Assembly: GCA_040776905.1 (NCBI GenBank)
Contig: JAXGZQ010000002.1
Span: 124,001-188,000, forward strand
Length of the DNA: 64,000 bases
Source of the DNA: SLHU01 sp009929975
GTDB taxonomy: Bacteria; Bacillota; Clostridia; Saccharofermentanales; UBA5734
Direction: 5' to 3'
Each line of letters opens with the position of its first letter. Position 1 is the stretch's first letter. The notes under the pieces are model-generated. The model was not told where the DNA came from, made no database searches, and saw only the letters and a list, made by a program, of their open reading frames with translations. Below are positions 50,378 through 58,998 of this stretch, one piece after another. The position numbers and the translations under genes were made by a program.

Positions 50378-50471
50378 TTGTCAGTCCCGGACTGGGCACG
50401 CAGGCACGATCCTGCTGCCCGTGTCCGCAAAATAAACAACAAGGGGCCTGTCCCCCGGGGAGGTAATACCA

Positions 50472-52427
50472 ATGAACAAGGAAAAAGGACAGATTTCAGT
50501 CAATACGGAAAATATTTTTCCGATTATCCGCAAATGGCTCTATTCGGATCGGGATATTTTCCTGCGCGAGCTCGTGTCCAATGCCGCGGATGCCATCGCC
50601 AAGCTGGAACGGCTGGAAGCGCTCGGTGAGTTCACGCGGCCGGACGGCGATCAGCCGAAGATCAGTGTTGAGTATGACAGTGACGCCGGAACACTCGTGA
50701 TTGAGGACAACGGCATCGGCATGACGGCGGATGAGATCCGCAAATACATCAACCAGATCGCCTTTTCCGGTGTGATGGACTTCGTCGAGAAATACAAAGA
50801 CAAGGGCGCCGAGACGGAAGGCATCATCGGCCATTTCGGCCTTGGCTTCTATTCCGCGTTCATGGTCTCCGACCGCGTGCGCATCGAAACCCTGTCCTTC
50901 CAGGCAGACGCGGCAGCCGCCAGTTGGGAAAGTGACGACGGTATGGCCTATGAGATGGGCGATTGCGACCGCGCGGCCCGCGGCAGCAGGATCACCCTGA
51001 CCCTGTCCGAGGAAGGCCGCGAGTTCATCGACGGTGCCAAACTGCGTGAGATCCTCGACAAATATTGTGGCTTCATGGCGTATCCGATCTATTTCAGTGA
51101 TGTCATCGCCGACCGGAAACAACAGGAGCAGGCGGAAAAAGACGCCAAAGAAGCCGCCAAGAAAGCCCGCAAGGACGCGAAGGAGAAGGGTGAGGATGAG
51201 GACGCCGCAGAGCAGAAAGCGCTCGCTGACGCGGCCGGCCGCCCCGAGCCCGGTCCGATCAACGATACGACACCGCTCTGGCTGAAAAAACCGAGCGAGT
51301 GCACCGATGAAGAATACAAGAACTTCTACCACAAGGCGTTCCAGGACTACCGTGATCCGCTGTTCTGGGTCCATCTCAATCTCGATTATCCCTTCCGTCT
51401 GCAGGGAATTCTCTATTTCCCCAAGACGGACAACCTGTACGAGTCACTCGAAGGACGGATCAAGATCTTCTATAACCAGGTGTTCGTCGCCGACAATATC
51501 AAGGAGATCATTCCCGAGTTCCTGTTCCTGCTCAAGGGCACGATTGACTGCCCGGACCTGCCGCTCAATGTCTCGCGCAGCTTCCTGCAGAACGACGCCT
51601 ATGTCAGCAAACTCTCGACCCATATCGTGCGCAAGGTCGCCGATCGCCTGAACAGCCTGTTCAAGGACCAGCGCGAGCAGTATGAGAAATACTGGCAGGA
51701 TATCGGTGTCTTCGTCAAATACGGCATGATGCGCGATGAGAAATTCTATGACCGCGTCAAGGATATCGCCCTGTTCAAGACTGTTGATGGCGAGCACAAG
51801 ACAATCGCTGATCTCGGCGACACCCTGCTCTATACCCCGGACGCGAAGCAGCAGGTCGCCTATGTGCGCATGGCGCGCGAACGCGGACTGGATGTCCTGG
51901 TCATGGATCATGACATCGACAACCACTTCATGTCCTTCTTCGAGTACAAGCAAAACGGCAAGAAGTTCAAGCGTGTCGACGCCGAACTGGGCGGCGAAGA
52001 AGGCAGTTCCGACCGGCTCGAGGCCGTGCAGGCCCTGTTCCGCAAAGCGACCGCCAATGACAAGCTCGAAGTCAAGATGCAGCGGCTCGGTGAGAAATCC
52101 CTGCCGGCGATGATCGCCGAATCCGAGGAGTCCCGCCGCATGCAGGAAATGCGCAAGCAGTTTGAGCAGATGAAGAGCGACGGCGATGACGGCATGGATA
52201 TCGACAGCCTGTTCCCGCTGCAGCAGACTCTGGTTGTTAATGAGGATCAGCCGCTGATCAGCCGCCTGCTCGCGCTGGCGGAAGTATCCGGCAAGGAAGA
52301 ACAGGCGAGCCACCTGGCCCGCCATGTCTATGACCTGGCCCGGCTCGGCCACGGCTCACTGACCGCCGACGACATGGCCGAATTCCTCCGCCGCAGCACC
52401 GAACTGCTGACCGAGCTGTCACAGTGA
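50472..52427 (+). CDS. htpG: Hsp90-family chaperone HtpG
   Basis: The 651-residue protein has the N-terminal GHKL ATPase with IFLRELVSNAADAIAKL near 25-41, IEDNGIGMT near 76 and GHFGLGFYSAFMVSDRV near 118-134. A Lys/Glu/Ala-rich linker follows near 210-265. The middle domain contains YPFRLQGILYFPK near 307 and NVSRSFLQNDAYV near 366, and a C-terminal dimer domain ends it. The charged linker is longer than in E. coli HtpG. It is an ATP-driven cytosolic chaperone. GGGGAGG lies 9 nt before ATG 50472. No CIRCE element was seen upstream; a GGGG/CCCC inverted stretch overlaps the ribosome site region. Confidence 0.96.
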   Translation: MNKEKGQISVNTENIFPIIRKWLYSDRDIFLRELVSNAADAIAKLERLEALGEFTRPDGDQPKISVEYDSDAGTLVIEDNGIGMTADEIRKYINQIAFSGVMDFVEKYKDKGAETEGIIGHFGLGFYSAFMVSDRVRIETLSFQADAAAASWESDDGMAYEMGDCDRAARGSRITLTLSEEGREFIDGAKLREILDKYCGFMAYPIYFSDVIADRKQQEQAEKDAKEAAKKARKDAKEKGEDEDAAEQKALADAAGRPEPGPINDTTPLWLKKPSECTDEEYKNFYHKAFQDYRDPLFWVHLNLDYPFRLQGILYFPKTDNLYESLEGRIKIFYNQVFVADNIKEIIPEFLFLLKGTIDCPDLPLNVSRSFLQNDAYVSKLSTHIVRKVADRLNSLFKDQREQYEKYWQDIGVFVKYGMMRDEKFYDRVKDIALFKTVDGEHKTIADLGDTLLYTPDAKQQVAYVRMARERGLDVLVMDHDIDNHFMSFFEYKQNGKKFKRVDAELGGEEGSSDRLEAVQALFRKATANDKLEVKMQRLGEKSLPAMIAESEESRRMQEMRKQFEQMKSDGDDGMDIDSLFPLQQTLVVNEDQPLISRLLALAEVSGKEEQASHLARHVYDLARLGHGSLTADDMAEFLRRSTELLTELSQ

Positions 52428-52432
52428 GGTAA

Positions 52433-52457
52433 GGTACTTTCGCTATGCGAAAGTACC
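52433..52457. repeat. Perfect GGTAC-family hairpin between htpG and purL
   Basis: GGTACTTTCGC, a TAT loop and GCGAAAGTACC form an exact 11-bp stem, 6 nt after the htpG stop. The first nine bases equal those in the 84-bp tandem repeats near trxA. No T run follows, so it is not a typical terminator. Confidence 0.85.
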
Positions 52458-52466
52458 GACAAGCGA

Positions 52467-52509
52467 CAGGGACATTGCGCAACTCAGGGACATTGCGCAG
52501 CAATGTACC
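52467..52509. repeat. Tandem 15-mer repeat and second GGxAC hairpin
   Basis: CAGGGACATTGCGCA occurs twice, at 52467-52481 and 52485-52499 (period 18). The second copy also pairs: GGGACATTGC with GCAATGTACC (one mismatch, GCA loop). The outer arms resemble those of the hairpin at 52433. Confidence 0.8.
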
Positions 52510-52547
52510 GAGAGCTCAAGTACTTGAAAACAACAAACGCTACATTT

Positions 52548-52575
52548 GCAATCGAGGGCGCAGACCCTCGATTGC
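52548..52575 (+). repeat. 11-bp hairpin directly before the purL ribosome site
   Basis: GCAATCGAGGG pairs exactly with CCCTCGATTGC around CGCAGA. The AGGAGA ribosome site follows 3 nt later. It could insulate purL from upstream transcripts or affect its translation; both are inferences. Confidence 0.7.
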
Positions 52576-52592
52576 CATAGGAGAATCAGTTT

Positions 52593-55500
52593 ATGTCAAC
52601 TTCATCGAAGGTGCGCCGCTGCTTTGTGGTCAAACGTCCCGGCTTTGATATCGAGGCCCGGGGACTGCTGCATGATCTGCGGGTCAATCTCGGCCTGACC
52701 GGACTGGAGCGTCTGCGTATCTGGCAGCGCTATGATGTCGCCGGTCTCAGTGATGACCAGTATCTGCGGGCGCGTGATATTGTCTTCGCGGAGGCACCGG
52801 TCGATGATGTCTTTGATGAAACCGCCGATTTTTGCGACTCCGGTCAGCCGGAGGCCGCCATGCAGGGGAGTGGACAGGAGTTCGACTCCCCTCGCCATTT
52901 GCCTCAGGCCTCAGACCCCTGGCTGCTCGCGGTCGAGGCCCTGCCCGGCCAGTTCGACCAGCGGGCCGATTCCGCCGCGCAGTCGATTCAGCTGCTCACC
53001 GGCGAGGACAAGCCGCTGGTACGGACCGCCCGTGTCTATGTCCTGTTCGGTCAGCTGGGCGATGGAGAGCGCGAACAGATCCGCAGCTGGCTGATCAACC
53101 CGGTTGAGGCACGTGAAGCGGGGATGGACAAGCCGGAATCGCTTGATGACGATCTGCCGCCGCCGCTGCCGGTCGGCCGGGTCGAGGGCTTTTCCGCGAT
53201 GGACGACGCCGCGCTCGACGCGCTGCGCCGGTCGGCCGGCCTGGCCATGTCCCTGGCCGATCTCCAGCTGACCCGCGCCTGGTTCAGTGGGGAGGCACGC
53301 GATCCGAGCTGGACCGAACTGCGGGTGCTCGACACCTACTGGTCGGATCACTGCCGCCACACAACCTTTCTGACCCGGATCGAGGCGGTCGAGTTTCCCA
53401 ATGACGATCCGCTGTCCGGCCGGCTGCGCCAGACCTGGCAGGACTATCTGGAGCGCCGTGGCGCCCTGTATGGAACCGAGGGCGCGGCGAAACGGCCGGT
53501 CTGCCTGATGGATCTGGCGACGCTGGCGATGAAGCTGCTGCGCCGTGAGGGTAAATTGGATGATCTCGATGTCTCGGAAGAGATCAATGCCTGCAGCATC
53601 AAAGTGGAGATCCCGGTGGACGGCCATCCGGAAACTTGGCTGATCCAATTCAAGAATGAAACCCATAACCATCCGACGGAGATTGAGCCGTTCGGCGGTG
53701 CGGCCACCTGCCTCGGCGGCGCGATCCGCGACCCGCTCTCCGGCCGGGCCTATGTCTATCAGGCGATGCGGGTGACTGGCAGCGGTGATCCGCGGGTTCC
53801 CATCAGTGAAACCCTGCCCGGCCGGCTGCCCCAGCGTAAGATCACGACGACCGCGGCAGCCGGCTACAGCTCGTATGGCAATCAGGTCGGTCTGGCCACC
53901 GGTCAGGTTGAGGAGATCTATCACCCGGGCTACCGGGCCAAGCGGATGGAGATCGGCGCTGTGATCGGCGCGGTTCCGGCCGCCCAGATCCGCCGCGAAC
54001 AGCCTGAGCCGGGTGATGTCGTCATTCTGCTCGGCGGCCGTACCGGCCGTGACGGCTGTGGCGGCGCGACCGGATCATCGAAAGCGCATGATGAACAGTC
54101 GATGATCACCTGCGGCTCGGAAGTGCAGAAGGGCAATCCGCCGACGGAACGCAAGATCCAGCGGCTTTTCCGCGACCCGGCCGTCTCAACCCTGATCCGC
54201 CGCTGCAATGACTTCGGTGCCGGCGGTGTCTCGGTGGCGATCGGCGAGCTGGCCGATGGCCTGCGCATCAACCTGGACCGGGTGCCGCGCAAATATGACG
54301 GACTCGATGGCACCGAACTGGCGATTTCCGAATCACAGGAGCGGATGGCCGTGGTCGTCAGCGCAAGTGATGCCGAAGCCCTGATCAACGCCGCGGACCG
54401 CGAGAATCTCGAAGCGACGATCGTCGCTGAAGTAACGGCTGAGCCACGCATGGTGATGACCTGGCGCGGGGAGACGATTGTTGATCTGAGCCGGGAATTC
54501 ATCGACACCAACGGCGCCAGCCAGTCTGCCGCCGCGATCGTCCGCGGTCCGGCACAGGGAGATGACTGGTTCAGCGCGGTCGGTAAGGAGCAGACAAAGG
54601 AAAGCTTTGCCGCCAGCCTCAAGGCCGGTCTGTCCGATCTGGCCGCCTGTTCCCGCAAAGGCCTGGTCGAACGCTTTGACAGCACGATTGGTGCCGCGAC
54701 GGTCCTGATGCCTTTCGGCGGCCGCCATCAGCTGACGCCGGAAGAAGGCATGGCGGCCCGTGTCCCGGTGCAACATGGCCACACCGACGCGACTACCCTG
54801 ATGACCTTCGGTTTCGATCCGCTGCTGTCGCAATGGAGTCCCTATCACGGGGCGTATTTCGCGGTCCTCGAATCGTTGGTCCGGCTGGCCGCTCTCGGCG
54901 GCGACCCGCGCAAAGCGCGTCTGACTTTCCAGGAATATTTTGAACGCCTTGAATCGGATGAGCAGTGGGGCAAACCCCTCAGCGCGCTGCTCGGCGGTTT
55001 CCAGGCGCAGCTTGATTTTTCCGTACCGTCCATCGGCGGCAAGGACAGCATGTCCGGCAGCTTCAATGATCTGCATGTACCGCCGACCCTCGTGTCTTTC
55101 GCGGTCGGGCTGACCACGGCTGACCAGGTGGTGTCCGCTGTCCTGAGCGAGCCGGATCAGCCGGTCTGGCTGCTGCCGGTTCCGCTCGACGCGCAGCATC
55201 TGCCGATCGCCGACCGCTATCTGGCTCAGCTGGACCAGATCGCCCGTCTGCGCCAACAGGGTCTTGTGGCCGCCCAGGCCACCGTCCGGCGCGGCGGCGC
55301 GGCTGTTTCGATCGCCCGCATGTGTTTCGGTGAGCAGCTCGGCTTTGCCTTCGCGGCCGAACAGGCCGACCGTCTGTTCCAACCGCTGCTTGGTTCGCTG
55401 CTGATCGCCCTGCCGGTTGGTCGTGAATCGCAGTCCGCCGCTGCAGTGGACGGCGCAGGAACCCTTGCCGACTGGCTCTCACAACTCGGCGCGATCCGCC

Positions 55501-56561
55501 TCGGCCAGTCCCAGACAGGCAGTGCCGGTTTCACACTGAACCACGAAAAATCTGCTACGACACCTTTGGTGTCTGACACCTTTTTGTGCACGGCGGGCAA
55601 TTGTGTTCCGCTCGAGGACGCGCTGGCCTGGTGGCAGGAACCGCTGGAAGCGATTTTCCCGACCCGGACGGAGCAGGAAAGCGGTGAACCGCTCAAGGAT
55701 CATCTGGCTGGCGGCCATCCCGCGACGATGCCCTGGCGCCGCCGCGGCCAGTTTCAGCTGGCCCGTCCGCGGGTGCTCATTCCGGTCTTTCCCGGCACCA
55801 ATACGGAGTATGACGCGGCCAGAGCCTTTGAACTGGCCGGTGCTGAGCCCGATGTGCTGGTCGTGCGCAATCTGACCCCGCGGGCGATTGAGGAAACTGT
55901 CAATGCCATGACCCGCCGGCTCGACCAGGCGCAGATCCTCATGCTGCCGGGCGGCTTTTCCGCCGGTGACGAACCGGAAGGCTCCGGCAAATTTATCGCC
56001 GCGTTCCTGCGCCACCCGCGCCTCAGTGAAGCGGTCACCCGGCTGCTCAGTGAACGCGACGGCCTGATTCTCGGCATCTGCAACGGCTTCCAGGCCCTGA
56101 TTAAGCTCGGCCTGCTGCCCGGTGGCCAGATCCGTCCGCTCGACCGCGGGCATCCGACGCTGACCTTCAACCAGATCGGCCGTCATGTCTCAACCTATGT
56201 GACAACCCGCGTGGCCAGCAACCGCTCGCCCTGGCTTCAGTTCGCCGAACCCGGTGAGTTGCATCAGGTGCCGGTCTCCCATGGTGAGGGCCGCTTTGTC
56301 GCCGGTCCCGACCAGCTTGAACAGTTGATCCGCCAGGATCAGATCGCGACCCAGTATGTCGATCTCGAGGGACGTCCCAGCCAGCTGACCGCTTATAATC
56401 CGAACGGATCGGTCATGGCGATCGAGGGGATCACCAGCCCGGACGGCCGCATCCTCGGCAAGATGGGCCATTCCGAACGCTGCGGCGAACCCAACGCGAA
56501 AAACATCCCCGGCCGCCAGCAGATTGAGCTGTTCCGCGGCGGTGTCGCCTGGTTCGCCTGA
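52593..56561 (+). CDS. purL: Phosphoribosylformylglycinamidine synthase, single-chain with extra segments
   Basis: The 1322-residue protein carries all parts of clostridial-type PurL: an N-terminal PurS-like region (KRPGFDIEARGLLHDLRVNLGL near 14), AIRS-like synthase domains (DTYWSDHCRHTTFLTRI near 248; NETHNHPTEIEPFGGAATC near 355), and a C-terminal glutaminase with FPGTNTEYDAARAFELAG near 1066 and the nucleophile Cys in LGICNGFQALIKLG near 1163. It uses glutamine and ATP to make FGAM in purine synthesis. It is longer than the roughly 1250 residues I expect. Two stretches (about 85-112 and 983-1002) contain DNA palindromes and look inserted. AGGAGA lies 9 nt before ATG 52593. The frame is intact. 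Confidence 0.93.
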   Translation: MSTSSKVRRCFVVKRPGFDIEARGLLHDLRVNLGLTGLERLRIWQRYDVAGLSDDQYLRARDIVFAEAPVDDVFDETADFCDSGQPEAAMQGSGQEFDSPRHLPQASDPWLLAVEALPGQFDQRADSAAQSIQLLTGEDKPLVRTARVYVLFGQLGDGEREQIRSWLINPVEAREAGMDKPESLDDDLPPPLPVGRVEGFSAMDDAALDALRRSAGLAMSLADLQLTRAWFSGEARDPSWTELRVLDTYWSDHCRHTTFLTRIEAVEFPNDDPLSGRLRQTWQDYLERRGALYGTEGAAKRPVCLMDLATLAMKLLRREGKLDDLDVSEEINACSIKVEIPVDGHPETWLIQFKNETHNHPTEIEPFGGAATCLGGAIRDPLSGRAYVYQAMRVTGSGDPRVPISETLPGRLPQRKITTTAAAGYSSYGNQVGLATGQVEEIYHPGYRAKRMEIGAVIGAVPAAQIRREQPEPGDVVILLGGRTGRDGCGGATGSSKAHDEQSMITCGSEVQKGNPPTERKIQRLFRDPAVSTLIRRCNDFGAGGVSVAIGELADGLRINLDRVPRKYDGLDGTELAISESQERMAVVVSASDAEALINAADRENLEATIVAEVTAEPRMVMTWRGETIVDLSREFIDTNGASQSAAAIVRGPAQGDDWFSAVGKEQTKESFAASLKAGLSDLAACSRKGLVERFDSTIGAATVLMPFGGRHQLTPEEGMAARVPVQHGHTDATTLMTFGFDPLLSQWSPYHGAYFAVLESLVRLAALGGDPRKARLTFQEYFERLESDEQWGKPLSALLGGFQAQLDFSVPSIGGKDSMSGSFNDLHVPPTLVSFAVGLTTADQVVSAVLSEPDQPVWLLPVPLDAQHLPIADRYLAQLDQIARLRQQGLVAAQATVRRGGAAVSIARMCFGEQLGFAFAAEQADRLFQPLLGSLLIALPVGRESQSAAAVDGAGTLADWLSQLGAIRLGQSQTGSAGFTLNHEKSATTPLVSDTFLCTAGNCVPLEDALAWWQEPLEAIFPTRTEQESGEPLKDHLAGGHPATMPWRRRGQFQLARPRVLIPVFPGTNTEYDAARAFELAGAEPDVLVVRNLTPRAIEETVNAMTRRLDQAQILMLPGGFSAGDEPEGSGKFIAAFLRHPRLSEAVTRLLSERDGLILGICNGFQALIKLGLLPGGQIRPLDRGHPTLTFNQIGRHVSTYVTTRVASNRSPWLQFAEPGELHQVPVSHGEGRFVAGPDQLEQLIRQDQIATQYVDLEGRPSQLTAYNPNGSVMAIEGITSPDGRILGKMGHSERCGEPNAKNIPGRQQIELFRGGVAWFA
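52865..52891. repeat. In-frame palindrome in purL with T-arm-like core
   Basis: GGGGAGT (52865-52871) pairs with ACTCCCC (52885-52891). The 3' half contains GGAGTTCGACTCC, which looks like the T-arm and loop of a tRNA or tmRNA. It encodes part of a Gly/Ser/Pro-containing linker between the PurS-like domain and the first synthase domain. Confidence 0.65.
55559..55580. repeat. In-frame double palindrome in purL
   Basis: GACACC-TTT-GGTGTC (55559-55573) overlaps GGTGTC-T-GACACC (55568-55580), and TTTTT follows. The coded residues (TTPLVSDTF) lie in a segment that interrupts the expected approach to PLEDALAWW. Similar GACACC/GGTGTC palindromes recur in many bacterial genomes, as far as I recall. 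Confidence 0.7.
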
Positions 56562-56629
56562 TCCGGTCAATCCCGTTTGACCGGTTTTGCCCGGTCCTGA
56601 CCGAAATCGGCGTTTCTTTCGCCATCCAG

Positions 56630-56667
56630 ACACCTCCGGCCGTGGCTACAATCACAGTCGGAGGTGT
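56630..56667 (+). promoter_or_regulatory. Hairpin hiding the Shine-Dalgarno of the secreted orphan
   Basis: ACACCTCCG (56630-56638) is the exact complement of CGGAGGTGT (56659-56667), which contains the GGAGG site 8 nt before ATG 56673. The loop is 20 nt. Translation would be blocked until the stem opens, for example by heat, a ligand, a protein or an antisense RNA. Confidence 0.6.
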
Positions 56668-56672
56668 TTCAT

Positions 56673-57326
56673 ATGCTGCATCGTACCGCCTGGTGGCCGA
56701 TCGTTCTCTTGTTATCCCTGTTCATCTGCGGGCTGTTCGCCGCGTCCTGCCTCGCCGCGGAGCCGCACAGTCCCGCGACGCCGGCCGCACCGGATGAAAC
56801 CGCTGCCCGGCGCGTTGACACAGGGCCGGCTGCTGCCTGCCAATCGGTTCAGCCGGTTATCCGCGAACTAAAGTTTCAATCCGTGGCCGCTTCGTCGCCG
56901 GCATTTTCCGCCGATGATGTCCTCAGTTCATTGACACTGAGCAGTTCGATCGGCTATTTCACACTCGACTGGGATCCGCTGGCCGATCCGGCCGCCACAC
57001 CGCGTTTTCTCGGCGGTGAACATCTGACGGGGACACTGATCCTGCGCCAGCCGCTGTCGCGTCTGCAGATCGCGCTGGCCGGTGAGACGCTGATAATCAC
57101 CGGTCATCCCGGCCGGCTGCGCTATGACTTCAACTGGTATCTGCCGCGCGGCGAGGACACGCTGTCCTGGCAATCTGATCGGCTGCAGCCAGCCTGGCCG
57201 CTGACGCTGACCGGAACCGTCTATTTTGGCGGCGAGACGCGGATCTGGCAGCCGGGCGCTGTGGAACTGACCGGCCAGATCGAGGACTGTTTGACGATCA
57301 GCCCCTGGCTGGCCGGTTCTGCCTGA
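56673..57326 (+). CDS. Secreted protein of unknown family
   Basis: The 217-residue protein has a clear signal peptide (hydrophobic core about 9-24, probable cleavage after CLAA near 28) and no further membrane segment. The mature part is rich in beta strands with amphipathic repeats such as GTLILRQPLSRLQIALAGETLIITGHPGRLRYDFNW and is not recognised. A cysteine near the signal end (FAASC) is not a good lipobox. The start ATG 56673 has GGAGG 8 nt upstream, locked in a hairpin; the in-frame GTG at 56664 lies inside that site. It follows purL by about 110 nt and converges with the DUF5305 gene. Confidence 0.6.
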   Translation: MLHRTAWWPIVLLLSLFICGLFAASCLAAEPHSPATPAAPDETAARRVDTGPAAACQSVQPVIRELKFQSVAASSPAFSADDVLSSLTLSSSIGYFTLDWDPLADPAATPRFLGGEHLTGTLILRQPLSRLQIALAGETLIITGHPGRLRYDFNWYLPRGEDTLSWQSDRLQPAWPLTLTGTVYFGGETRIWQPGAVELTGQIEDCLTISPWLAGSA

Positions 57327-57335
57327 TCCGGACAT

Positions 57336-57370
57336 GAAAAAACCGGCCGGGTCAATGCCCGGCCGGCGGA
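57336..57370 (-). terminator. Terminator for the DUF5305 gene
   Basis: On the minus strand CCGGCCGGG, a 6-nt loop, and CCCGGCCGG form a perfect 9-bp stem followed by TTTTTT. It also lies after the secreted orphan, whose side lacks a T run. Confidence 0.8.
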
Positions 57371-57393
57371 TCGGTTGGATTTGCTTGATCGCG

Positions 57394-58719
57394 TCAGCGC
57401 TGGCGTTCCGGCGCGAAGCGCAGGCGGTGCAGAACCTGCTCCGGACTGTTGTCCTGGTCCTGTTCATCGAACAGCGGCCGATCATCATCCAGCGCTTGTT
57501 CCTGGCCATCGGAATCATCATCATCGGGCAGGCGCGGGATCATAAAGTCATCATCCGGGCGGCCGCCGCCCGGCGCGCCGGGCAGTTGGTCGTCGTGATC
57601 ATCACCGGCGTCAAGATCGGAAACATGATCGCCGAGGATATAGCAGTAATTGTTCTCACCGTAATAGACATAGAAATAAGCGACTTCGCGCAGATCATCC
57701 ACATAGCAGAAAATGGGGTGCTTGAGCCGGCGGGCCGTCCGTGCCATCGACTTGAAATTGGTCGAACGGATACACCATTCCGGCTCCCAGGCCCGGTCGC
57801 CGATCAGCATCAGCTGGCTGCGCGACTGGCGGATCAGTTTGCGCAGACGGCGGCGGAAACGGGAAGGCCGGTGGCCGCGCGTGAAAACCAGCAGCAGCAC
57901 GAGCAGGACCAGCGCCAGTCCGCCGACCACCAGATAAACGGCCAATGGCAGCGGTGTGAGGCGCAGTTGATAGCGAACCGTCTGGTCGATGGTCTGCCAG
58001 ACCGCCGGATCGACCGGCAGCGGCCGGGTGATTGACAGTTTCGGTGTGAGCAGCGGGATGAGCAGTTCCGGCTCTTCGATCAGAATCGTCTCACCACCGG
58101 CGAGCAGAACTTCGGCCTGAACGGTCAGCCGCAGACTTAGCGTATAGACAAGCTCCAGCCCGTCCGGAGCGACAAAATCCTCGGCGATCGCTTCATAATC
58201 GGCATAGCGGACCGAGACCGTTTCACTGATGCGCAGATCCTCACCCGGTGTATGGACGATCGGCTGATCGGGGACCAGGTTGACGGCCCGGCTGAGCAGA
58301 ACCTGTTCGGGATTGGCGGCGTCGCGGATCTGTACGATGGCATTAACCTGATGGCCGCTCTGCCAGCTGACCAGCCGGTCCGTGCGGATCGTATAATCGA
58401 GTTCGGCCTTGATCGTGTCAATCGTCTCACTGAGATAGACCTGATCCATCGGCAGGGCGGTGCGATCGCCGAAGGTTTCCGGATGCAGTATGACCTGATA
58501 GCTAAAATCCGCTTCGCTCTGATACGAGAGTGTCTGGCGGTTCAGGCTGAACTCGAGCGGCCGCCAGGCGATCAGCCAGGCAGCGGCCACGGCCAGAATG
58601 ATCAGGATCAGAGTGGCGATCAAAAGACGGCGGATGGCCACATTCATATCAAGCCGGCGTGATAGGGGAGCGGCCGGTGTGGTTTCGGGCATGACGGAAC
58701 GCGACTGGTGATGCTTCAT
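57394..58719 (-). CDS. DUF5305-like two-helix membrane protein
   Basis: The 441-residue protein has a short cytoplasmic N terminus and a first transmembrane helix at about 33-52. An extracellular beta-rich domain covers about 55-255, and a second helix lies at about 260-285. The cytoplasmic region has RxWEPEWCIRSTNFKSMARTARRLKHPIFCYVDD near 320-352 and ends in an Asp-rich tail. This topology and the YTL...V strand patterns resemble DUF5305 proteins, which have no known function and often lie near signal peptidase or surface-protein genes; the assignment is tentative. ATG 58719 has AGGAGG 5 nt upstream; the ATG at 58743 is before that site. It is divergent from rsmA. Confidence 0.6.
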   Translation of the reverse strand: MKHHQSRSVMPETTPAAPLSRRLDMNVAIRRLLIATLILIILAVAAAWLIAWRPLEFSLNRQTLSYQSEADFSYQVILHPETFGDRTALPMDQVYLSETIDTIKAELDYTIRTDRLVSWQSGHQVNAIVQIRDAANPEQVLLSRAVNLVPDQPIVHTPGEDLRISETVSVRYADYEAIAEDFVAPDGLELVYTLSLRLTVQAEVLLAGGETILIEEPELLIPLLTPKLSITRPLPVDPAVWQTIDQTVRYQLRLTPLPLAVYLVVGGLALVLLVLLLVFTRGHRPSRFRRRLRKLIRQSRSQLMLIGDRAWEPEWCIRSTNFKSMARTARRLKHPIFCYVDDLREVAYFYVYYGENNYCYILGDHVSDLDAGDDHDDQLPGAPGGGRPDDDFMIPRLPDDDDSDGQEQALDDDRPLFDEQDQDNSPEQVLHRLRFAPERQR

Positions 58720-58901
58720 GAGGGCCTCCTGTGTCGGAATCAATTAAGTATTACAAATTGATGACATAATCTATACGAATTGTAACATGAAAGCGGCGAA
58801 TCGCACAGCCACCGCGTGGTCAATTTGCCATCATTGCATGTGATGTGAGACGAACAGCGGCGGCACCAGACCCCCTTGCCTGGCGCGAACGGTCCGCTTC
58901 G

Positions 58902-58931
58902 TTGACAGATCAGCCTGGTCCGGCCTATAAT
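58902..58931 (+). promoter_or_regulatory. Promoter for rsmA
   Basis: TTGACA (58902-58907) and TATAAT (58926-58931) are consensus hexamers with an 18-nt spacer, 67 nt before rsmA. The remaining 170 bases back to the DUF5305 start hold no clear site. Confidence 0.75.
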
Positions 58932-58998
58932 TTCGCCCAACAGCGGCCATCATCCGATAATCACCGGCCTGTGCCGCGCAGGCCCGGACAGGGAGTAT

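Noticed and set aside
50440..50471. GGGG/CCCC pairing near the htpG ribosome site as a regulatory switch
   Set aside because: The stems are only four bases and compete without a stable loop; not convincing alone.
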